Below, in pieces: positions 7,371 through 12,251 of a stretch of DNA of 12,251 bases. The translations under genes were made by a program, and so were the position numbers. The DNA is from JASJBU01 sp965372385 (GTDB lineage Bacteria; Pseudomonadota; Gammaproteobacteria; Chromatiales; Chromatiaceae). Location of the stretch: NCBI GenBank assembly GCA_965372385.1, contig CBDVCD010000081.1, positions 1 through 12,251 of the forward strand. The letters run 5' to 3'. The notes beneath the pieces were generated by a model. That model saw only the letters and a program-made list of their open reading frames with translations. It did no database searches and was not told the origin of the DNA. Within the stretch, counting starts at the first letter, position 1. Each line of letters opens with the position of its first letter.

Positions 7371-7685
7371 TCAGGGCTGCTCAGGCATGTCTTCCGGTAG
7401 ATCGGTCCGGCCTGTCTCTGCCTGTACACGCAGTATAAGCGTCAGCGCCAGTGCTGTAGCGGCGATGGCAATAACTATACCTGTAAGCACCATAGCCTGG
7501 GGTACCGGATCAGGCACTGTGCTGGACGTACGCCCGCCCAACCCGACGAGAATCAGAAACACACCACTGCCCATGATGTTCAGGGCAATGACCTTGCGTA
7601 TGAGATGGGCTTGTACGATTAGGCTGTAGAGCCCGAGAATGAACAGACCGATACCCGTGAGAGCATACAGGGTGAACGACATCAT
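7371..7685 (-). CDS. mnhC: Mrp/Mnh antiporter subunit C (NuoK-like)
   Basis: A 104-residue NuoK-like membrane subunit equivalent to MrpC/MbhG. It has three helices: about 5-25, 30-50 and 66-88. The segment DPVPQAMVLTGIVIAIA (59-75) is the standard MnhC signature, and the C-terminal tail is acidic (EDMPE). Two adjacent ATG codons (7685 and 7682) are possible starts; GGTGGGG lies just upstream of both. Using 7685, the ATG shares four bases with the mnhB stop (ATGA). Its stop is only 11 bases before the favoured mnhD1 start, or overlaps a possible earlier ATG by one base. In the complex, C lies between B and the antiporter-like D subunits. Confidence 0.95.
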   Translation of the reverse strand: MMSFTLYALTGIGLFILGLYSLIVQAHLIRKVIALNIMGSGVFLILVGLGGRTSSTVPDPVPQAMVLTGIVIAIAATALALTLILRVQAETGRTDLPEDMPEQP

Positions 7686-8371
7686 CGATCCCCACCAGAA
7701 AGGGCGCGTCCTCCCAGAAACAGGGCTGTCAGGATAGCGCCGATCGATAGCATGGCCGCCGCCTCGATGAACAGGATGAGACCAGCTGCGAAGCTGGGTG
7801 GATACTGCAGAAACATTCCGCCCGCGGGTATCACTATGATGCCGACAGTGAAAAAAGCACCCAAACCAACAAGCAGAACAATGCGTAGGGGTCTACCCAT
7901 CAGTCGAGTAGTGAGACGCTTACCAGTCAGCAACAAGAGAACGCCCGAGGCCGCCAGCACCGCCCCTGCCTGGAAGGCGCCGCCGGGTGCATGGGCACCG
8001 GCCCAGAGAAGATAACCGGCCACCAGGATCATCATCGGCACCAGTCCATGCACCAAGGCAGACAACACAGGCCCTGGGTCAGCTCCACGGCGCATCGGCG
8101 TGGCGCCAAGTGACCAGACGCCGATCAGGGCCAGTAGCAGCACAGCCATTTCCAGCAGGGTATCGTAAGCCCGGAAATTAAGCAGCACGGCAGTAACCGG
8201 GTTGCGCACACCACTCGCTTCCAGGTTTGCCTCCACCAAGCCCTTGAGCTCGATCGCCTGATCCGGCAGGGAGAGTACCGCATAACCCAGTCCACACGCC
8301 AAAGCCGACATTAACCCCAGGAGGACGTACTGAAATGGTTTCGGCAGTGCCCTGTGATCAGCGGTGTTCAT
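7682..8371 (-). CDS. mnhB: MbhE-like segment fused to Mrp/Mnh antiporter subunit B
   Basis: A 229-residue membrane protein joining two modules. The first 90 or so residues contain a helix at 14-33 and the motif LLNFRAYDTLLE (63-74). This corresponds to the last segment of MrpA (there DFRGFDTxxE-like) and to MbhE; the Asp-Thr-x-x-Glu core is intact. From about 100 onward comes an MnhB domain of four helices, with the diagnostic AHAPGGAFQAG (126-136). The start is ATG 8371, with GGAG at 8378-8381 six bases upstream; the alternative at 8404 has no comparable site. The stop overlaps the ATG of mnhC as ATGA. The combination shows that the MrpA C-terminus is distributed here between this gene and the preceding MbhD-like gene. 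Confidence 0.9.
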   Translation of the reverse strand: MNTADHRALPKPFQYVLLGLMSALACGLGYAVLSLPDQAIELKGLVEANLEASGVRNPVTAVLLNFRAYDTLLEMAVLLLALIGVWSLGATPMRRGADPGPVLSALVHGLVPMMILVAGYLLWAGAHAPGGAFQAGAVLAASGVLLLLTGKRLTTRLMGRPLRIVLLVGLGAFFTVGIIVIPAGGMFLQYPPSFAAGLILFIEAAAMLSIGAILTALFLGGRALSGGDR

Positions 8372-8669
8372 TGGTATCTCCGGTGTCAGTCGTATGACCG
8401 TCACTGACCCGGTCAGCCAGCTCGTTCGACTGGGCCAGTGCCTTCAGCAACAGGGCTCCGGTCAGACCGGCACCGATAGCCGCCTCGGCTAAGGCAATGT
8501 CAGGGGCCTGAAGGCGCACCCAGGCCAACGCCATGACCAGGCCGAAGGCAATAAACAGCACAACGGCCTTGAACAGGTCCGGACTCTTCAATGCTTGCCA
8601 GGCCAGCCACAGCAGGGTGAGCATCAGCAACCCGTCGAACACCCATTCCAGCAGTGTTATCGTTTCCAC
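8358..8669 (-). CDS. MbhD-like (DUF4040-type) subunit, corresponding to part of the MrpA C-terminal region
   Basis: A 103-residue membrane protein with three helices (about 9-24, 33-50, 58-78) and the motif VRLQAPDIALAEAAIGAG (51-68). This matches the NuoJ-like segment that is fused at the C-terminus of large MrpA proteins and stands alone as MbhD in archaeal MBH complexes. The tail (80-103) is polar and Asp/Thr/His-rich. The start is a GTG at 8669, with AAGGGG at 8678-8683 placed 8 bases upstream. The frame can be extended to 8777, but the added residues would lie inside mnhG and look like out-of-frame translation. It overlaps both neighbours (13 bases with mnhG, 14 with the following gene). 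Likely role: part of the membrane module that relays protons between E/F/G/B/C and the antiporter subunits. Confidence 0.88.
   Translation of the reverse strand: METITLLEWVFDGLLMLTLLWLAWQALKSPDLFKAVVLFIAFGLVMALAWVRLQAPDIALAEAAIGAGLTGALLLKALAQSNELADRVSDGHTTDTGDTNEHR
8378..8381 (-). promoter_or_regulatory. Ribosome-binding site deciding the mbhE-mnhB start
   Basis: Minus strand GGAG lies 6 bases before ATG 8371, inside the MbhD-like gene. The alternative ATG at 8404 lacks a comparable site. Confidence 0.65.
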
Positions 8670-8956
8670 GGTTTTATCCCCTTGCGTAATGCCGTTCTTG
8701 CCACCAAGTGGGCGACACTGGCGCTGGCCAGTAGAACCAGCAGCCAGATGAGCAGCAGCTTGCCCACTACAGCCCATGACTCCGCCTGTAGAGCAAGACC
8801 GGCCACGACCAATCCTAACCCCACATTGTCTGCCTTGGTCAAGGCATGCAGGCGTGTATAGACATCTGGAAAGCGCAACAGACCCACCGTGCCGGCCAGG
8901 AAGAAGCCCGCCCCGGCAAGCAACAGGAACAGAGTGAGGAACTCAGTCACCCGCAT
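8657..8956 (-). CDS. mnhG: Mrp/Mnh antiporter subunit G
   Basis: A 99-residue membrane subunit equivalent to MrpG/MbhC. It has three helices (about 5-24, 43-60, 63-85) and the family signature GLLRFPDVYTRLHALTKADN (about 25-44), which identifies MnhG unambiguously. In-frame ATGs lie at 8974, 8962 and 8956. I chose 8956 because GGGAAG at 8963-8968 is 6 bases upstream, whereas it abuts the 8962 codon and lies inside the reading frame if 8974 is used. This start overlaps the end of mnhF by 14 bases. The 3' end overlaps the GTG start of the next gene by 13 bases. Function is as part of the multisubunit antiporter membrane complex. Confidence 0.94.
   Translation of the reverse strand: MRVTEFLTLFLLLAGAGFFLAGTVGLLRFPDVYTRLHALTKADNVGLGLVVAGLALQAESWAVVGKLLLIWLLVLLASASVAHLVARTALRKGIKPWKR
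8678..8683 (-). promoter_or_regulatory. Ribosome-binding site supporting a GTG start for the MbhD-like gene
   Basis: Minus strand AAGGGG lies 8 bases before GTG 8669, inside mnhG. There is no ATG at the homologous N-terminus, so this site decides the start. Confidence 0.7.
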
Positions 8957-9221
8957 CGTCATCTTCCCAGACAACCCAGGCGCGTCGTACGAAGGCGATA
9001 GCGGTCACCGCGGCCAGCAGGGCGAATACCAAGGCCACATCGCGTAAATACGAAGTGCCGGATGCTTGGGCCAGCAGCAGCAGGCTGGCGACGGCGGTGG
9101 TGCCGAATAACTGTGCCGCCAGCATGCGGTCCGCGGGCGTAGGTCCGCGAAAAACCCGCCACAACCCTGCGATGAGAGTCAGAATAAGAAACAGCGCTAC
9201 ACCCAGATACAGGGTCTCCAT
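8943..9221 (-). CDS. mnhF: Mrp/Mnh antiporter subunit F
   Basis: A 92-residue membrane subunit equivalent to MrpF/MbhB. Three hydrophobic helices are visible (about 4-22, 36-54, 60-78), separated by the family motif RVFRGPTPADRMLA (22-35), which is diagnostic of MnhF. After helix 2 comes YLRDVALVFALLAAV, also typical, and a short acidic tail follows. The start at ATG 9221 is supported by GGAAGG at 9232-9237, 10 bases upstream and spanning the end of the Usp gene. The 3' end overlaps mnhG by 14 bases in another frame, suggesting coupled translation. In Mrp and MBH complexes F and G pack beside E at the edge of the membrane arm. Identification is secure. Confidence 0.95.
   Translation of the reverse strand: METLYLGVALFLILTLIAGLWRVFRGPTPADRMLAAQLFGTTAVASLLLLAQASGTSYLRDVALVFALLAAVTAIAFVRRAWVVWEDDDAGD
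8963..8968 (-). promoter_or_regulatory. Ribosome-binding site deciding the mnhG start
   Basis: Minus strand GGGAAG is 6 bases before ATG 8956 and directly abuts ATG 8962, so 8956 is the better start. It lies within the end of mnhF. Confidence 0.6.
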
Positions 9222-9227
9222 GGATGT

Positions 9228-10208
9228 TCAGCCTTCCAATGTGATCGGCGTGACAAAGCCGGGCGGCTTGATCGCGAGCACGGAACAATCGATCTGGTTC
9301 AGGATGGTCTCCGCGGTATTGCCCATGATGAATCCGGGGACGCCAGTGCGGGCCACCGTCCCCATGACGACAAGATCGGCCTCGATCCGCTTGGCTAGCG
9401 CAGGAATCTCTTTGCGAGCCCAGCCCTTTACCAAATGCGTTTGTGGTTTGAGATAATCCACAGCATCCTGCCCCAGATTGCCGGTCACTTCGCGCATCAG
9501 CACATCCAGACTGGCTGCGTGATGCTGCCTCACGTGTTCGACGTAGGCAATGATTTTCTCCTCTGACGTACTCTCGATCGCAACGCGCATGGCACTCTCA
9601 CCGATCGTCTCCCAGGCATGCACGATATGCAGCTCGGCGGAGTCGGCCAGCGCCAGGGAGCTGGCCATTTCGAGAATCGTCCGGTTCAGTGCGCGTCTTG
9701 ATTTCAGCTCCGCTGGAGGGTATGCATCGTCTACATCGACCGCAGCCAGGATGCGCCGGTAGGCTTTCGGCGCCTGAGGCCTGATGAGCCAAACAGGGCA
9801 CGGACACTTGCGCAACAGGTGCATATCATCACTGCCGAACAACCGGTCTAACCAGTCCCGATGTTCGGGAATTTTGATCACTAAATCACGTCCGTTGCGC
9901 AAAACCTCGCGGATGGTCTCCAGGAAGGGGATGCCTACCAATACTTTGGTTTCGATCTTGACCCGCTTACGGTAATGATCGACAAGCGCCTCCAATTCCT
10001 GTGTATGGCTGTTTACCATCGCAGCCTGCAGATCGGCAGACATAGGGCCACCCTCGGGCATTCCAATGCCGGCCGTGACTCGTGGGGCCACATCAATCAC
10101 CGTCAGACTGGCCTGGTTATTTTCCGCCAATGTAACGGCCCGCTCAAACACATCGCCGCCTTTGAGCACAGAGTCAGTGACATAAAGTATGTTCTTGAAA
10201 CGTCTCAT
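9228..10208 (-). CDS. UspE-like tandem universal stress protein embedded in the Mnh operon
   Basis: Cytoplasmic protein with two Usp (Rossmann-like, adenine-nucleotide-binding) domains, about residues 1-148 and 153-320. Length (326 aa) and segments such as HLLRKCPCPVW (about 131-141) and VMGTVARTG (about 282-290) resemble E. coli UspE. The second domain keeps the glycine-rich phosphate loop ending GNTAE (near 296-300), so it may bind ATP. The first domain lacks the matching glycine motif and looks degenerate. There are three in-frame ATGs (10226, 10217, 10208). I chose 10208 because it lies just past the mnhE stop, starts where UspE homologues start (MRRFKNILYVTD), and has GGGAG about 11 bases and GAG 4 bases upstream. 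The gene sits between mnhE and mnhF, 1 base from the former and 6 from the latter, so it is almost certainly coexpressed with the antiporter. A regulatory role on the complex is inference. Confidence 0.9.
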   Translation of the reverse strand: MRRFKNILYVTDSVLKGGDVFERAVTLAENNQASLTVIDVAPRVTAGIGMPEGGPMSADLQAAMVNSHTQELEALVDHYRKRVKIETKVLVGIPFLETIREVLRNGRDLVIKIPEHRDWLDRLFGSDDMHLLRKCPCPVWLIRPQAPKAYRRILAAVDVDDAYPPAELKSRRALNRTILEMASSLALADSAELHIVHAWETIGESAMRVAIESTSEEKIIAYVEHVRQHHAASLDVLMREVTGNLGQDAVDYLKPQTHLVKGWARKEIPALAKRIEADLVVMGTVARTGVPGFIMGNTAETILNQIDCSVLAIKPPGFVTPITLEG

Positions 10209-10209
10209 A

Positions 10210-10755
10210 TCACTCATCACTCCCATCAGCGACCAGATTCAACCCAAACAACCCCGCCACACGCACCTCGACCACCTTCAACTCTGAGGCAAAAGTGCCT
10301 GTTTGATCGAGAACATGGATACGCAGGTACTCTTCATCCAACTCGGCACTCAATGTACCCGGCAGCAAACTCACGGTATTTGCCATGAACACCCGAGGCA
10401 GGCCAGGCGGCAACCGCCATCGGTGATCATACAACCCTGGCGAGATCGGAAGCCGGGGATGCAGCGCTCGCCTGGCTACATCCATTCCGCCGCACAGGGA
10501 ACGCCAGAGAAAAAACGGGACAAAGCGTACGATACCAGTCAAGGACCAGGAAAAGGGAGGCAGTAGCACCACGCTGACCAGTGTCGCAAACAGTACCACT
10601 GGCGCGCCGATCAGCCATGAATCCATTTCGCCATCAGTGAGCATCCACCACATCAGGGCAAACAGAACGGCACGTAACCACCCGGTCCGCCAATGGATAA
10701 TCACCGAGCCGCGGGGTGAAAACTTTAAACGCTGTCTTCGATCAACTGTGTACAT
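10210..10755 (-). CDS. mnhE: Mrp/Mnh antiporter subunit E
   Basis: Small membrane subunit of the multisubunit Na+/H+ antiporter, equivalent to MrpE and MbhA. The protein has 181 residues: a basic N-terminus (1-22), two hydrophobic segments at about 27-65 and 72-90, and a C-terminal soluble domain. The family hallmark ANTVSLLPGTLS lies near residues 124-135 and is followed by an LRIHVLD-type strand, as in MnhE proteins. The start is taken at ATG 10755, just past the Kef-like stop (10772), with a weak purine stretch (GGA) upstream. A longer frame opening at 10836 runs inside the upstream gene and adds non-homologous residues. The last codons touch the start region of the Usp gene. MrpE is a known conserved accessory subunit needed for full antiport in several systems; its exact mechanism is not readable from sequence. 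Confidence 0.9.
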   Translation of the reverse strand: MYTVDRRQRLKFSPRGSVIIHWRTGWLRAVLFALMWWMLTDGEMDSWLIGAPVVLFATLVSVVLLPPFSWSLTGIVRFVPFFLWRSLCGGMDVARRALHPRLPISPGLYDHRWRLPPGLPRVFMANTVSLLPGTLSAELDEEYLRIHVLDQTGTFASELKVVEVRVAGLFGLNLVADGSDE

Positions 10756-10771
10756 AATCAATCCAGCATGA

Positions 10772-12251
10772 TCAATAAAGGTTATCAACGGCCTTCGCGG
10801 CCGCATCGGCATAAGGGAACAGCACCCGGTCGGCACCGGCCTGCTCTAATTGCTCGGCATCGGGGGTGGTGTGGGCCGTTACCGCGACGCGCCCTTTGTA
10901 ACCATGATCGCGCAGGCCATGCAGCAGTGCGAGATTGACGGATATCTCTCGCACGCTGCTCAAGACCCAATGCACCTGCCCGAGTGGCAGGGTGACAAAA
11001 AACTCCGGGTCTTCGGCATCGCCATAGCGCACCGCATAATCGTCCCCCTTATGTCGTCGCACCAGATCGGGATCGAAATCCACGCCGAGCACCCGGTGGC
11101 CTCGTTGCCGCAGCTCCCCTGCGATCACCGAGCCGAACCGCCCCAAACCGAACAGGATGACGTCGTATCCGTTCTCCTCCATATTCCGATCCTGAGCCTC
11201 TTCCCGGTGCGCCCGTTTACGTTCGAACACACCCAGCCAAGTGGAAATCCGCTCGTAGAGGGGGTGAGAGTACAAGATCATGTAGGTAGAGGCACTGATG
11301 GTGATCAACCCCACCAGGGTGATAAGGCCCATAGTATCGGCGTCGATATGGCCCAGGCTCATGCCCAACGCCCCCAGGATTAGGGAGAATTCGCTGATCT
11401 GGGCCACTGTCAGACCGGCCAGAAACCCGGTGCGCTTTCGGTAACCCATGGCACCCAAGATGATCATCACGATCAACGGGTTGCCAATGAGCACGAACAG
11501 GGAAAGGGCGATGGCTGGCACCACCTGTGCGCCGAGCATCGCCAATTCCAGTCCGGCGCCCAGATCGATGAAGAAGAACAGCAACAGAAAATTCCGCAGA
11601 CTCACCATCCGCGCACCGATGGCCTCGCGGTAGGACGTGGAGGCCAGCGACACACCGGCGAGAAAGGCGCCCACTTCTTTGCTGAAACCCAGATGTGCAC
11701 CCGCCGCGCCCAGGGCCACGGCCCAGGCAATGGCAAACAACACCAGCAGCTCCTGCGACCTTGCAAGCTGGTGCAGCAGCGGTGTCAACACATAACGCAT
11801 CAACAACCCAATGGTGGCGATGAACAGGCCGCCCTTGAACAATACCTCGATCACCTCACGACCCAGGCCGGCGGCATCACCGGCCTCGCCCAGTGCGGTC
11901 AGACCAATCATCACCAGCACCACCACAATATCCTGAACGATAAGGAAACCGATGGCGATGCGCCCGTGCAGCGCGTCCACCTCGCGCTTGTCGGATAGCA
12001 GCTTGACGATGATGATGGTGCTGGAGAAGGTCAACGCCACCGCCACGTAGAGGGCAGTCACCGGGGTCATCCCCAGTGCGATGGCGATAAAGTAGCCGAC
12101 GACGGAGGTGAAGAAAACCTGCCCCAGGCCGGTGGCCAAAGCCACCGGCCCCATGGTGCGGATGATGCGCAGATCCAGTTTTAGCCCCACCACGAACAAC
12201 AGCAGCGCGATACCCAGTTTGGCCAGCAAATCGACCTGGTCATTTGCCGAC
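10772..12251 (-). CDS. Kef-type CPA2 cation/proton antiporter with KTN (TrkA-N) domain, 5'-truncated by window edge
   Basis: Inner-membrane secondary transporter exchanging K+ or Na+ for protons, with a cytoplasmic nucleotide-binding regulatory domain. The frame stays open to the window edge, so about the first one or two membrane helices are missing; 492 residues are visible. Numbering from the in-frame TTG at 12229: a run of hydrophobic helices occupies about 1-325. The CPA2 signature FLIVQDIVVV (95-104) contains the Q-D pair typical of Kef proteins, and VGAFLAGVSLAS (186-197) is a classic family segment. After a charged linker (335-352) comes a Rossmann fold starting YDVILFGLGRFG (355-366), with GxGxxG and an acidic residue (VDFD, 383-386) at the end of the second strand. 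The protein ends soon after this domain, so no TrkA-C domain follows. mnhE begins 16 bases downstream, so cotranscription is likely. Family assignment is firm; the transported ion (K+ or Na+) is not determined. Confidence 0.93.
   Translation of the reverse strand, partial: SANDQVDLLAKLGIALLLFVVGLKLDLRIIRTMGPVALATGLGQVFFTSVVGYFIAIALGMTPVTALYVAVALTFSSTIIIVKLLSDKREVDALHGRIAIGFLIVQDIVVVLVMIGLTALGEAGDAAGLGREVIEVLFKGGLFIATIGLLMRYVLTPLLHQLARSQELLVLFAIAWAVALGAAGAHLGFSKEVGAFLAGVSLASTSYREAIGARMVSLRNFLLLFFFIDLGAGLELAMLGAQVVPAIALSLFVLIGNPLIVMIILGAMGYRKRTGFLAGLTVAQISEFSLILGALGMSLGHIDADTMGLITLVGLITISASTYMILYSHPLYERISTWLGVFERKRAHREEAQDRNMEENGYDVILFGLGRFGSVIAGELRQRGHRVLGVDFDPDLVRRHKGDDYAVRYGDAEDPEFFVTLPLGQVHWVLSSVREISVNLALLHGLRDHGYKGRVAVTAHTTPDAEQLEQAGADRVLFPYADAAAKAVDNLY

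Noticed and set aside
3087..10755. Membrane-bound hydrogenase or formate hydrogenlyase locus
   Set aside because: The gene order resembles MBH, but no [NiFe] hydrogenase, ferredoxin-like or NuoH-like subunit is present between the flanking transporter genes.
10850..11383. Plus-strand open frame of 177 codons opposite the Kef-like gene
   Set aside because: Antisense shadow of a well-conserved antiporter/KTN coding region, His/Gln/Pro-rich, with no family features.
1..12251. CRISPR array, tRNA, rRNA, insertion sequence or integrase
   Set aside because: No regularly spaced repeats, no tRNA-like cloverleaf and no transposase or recombinase coding sequence were seen.

Overview
This 12.25-kb window reads as one continuous monovalent-cation and pH homeostasis island. 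Every real gene lies on the minus strand, so transcription runs from high to low coordinates. Genes are packed with overlaps of a few bases, base composition is moderately GC-rich over the antiporter operon, and a two-domain UspE-like stress protein is present. Together these suggest a gammaproteobacterium, plausibly salt- or alkali-adapted. The taxonomic call is inference, because no marker gene is present.

Layout in transcription order. (1) 12251-10772: a CPA2 (Kef-type) cation/proton antiporter with a C-terminal KTN/TrkA-N Rossmann domain, cut at its 5' end by the window edge. (2) 10755-3087: a Mrp/Mnh-type multisubunit antiporter operon in the order E, UspE-like protein, F, G, MbhD-like, MbhE-MnhB fusion, C, D1, D2, D3. 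The large MrpA protein of classical Mrp systems is absent as one chain. Its C-terminal parts appear as two small proteins, as in the membrane arm of archaeal membrane-bound hydrogenases (MBH), while its antiporter core is represented among three NuoL/M/N-like subunits. No hydrogenase subunit is present. The third antiporter-like subunit (D3) has lost the conserved charged residues of the proton path. (3) 3086-2939: a short AT-rich intergenic region with a promoter and several inverted repeats. (4) 2938-92: a type-IIA-like P-type cation ATPase with an extra N-terminal membrane helix and an alanine replacing a usual Ca2+-ligand aspartate.

The genes would act together on Na+/K+/H+ (and perhaps Ca2+) balance: secondary antiport driven by the proton-motive force (Kef-like and Mrp), a nucleotide-responsive Usp protein encoded inside the Mrp operon, and an ATP-driven cation pump from its own promoter. 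The most unusual points are the residue-depleted third antiporter subunit, the Usp gene embedded between mnhE and mnhF, the ATPase ion-site substitution, and a 13-bp inverted repeat that brackets the ATPase gene and could pair the two ends of its mRNA.

No tRNA, rRNA, CRISPR array, insertion sequence or other mobile element was recognised. No gene-free stretch exceeds 300 bases.
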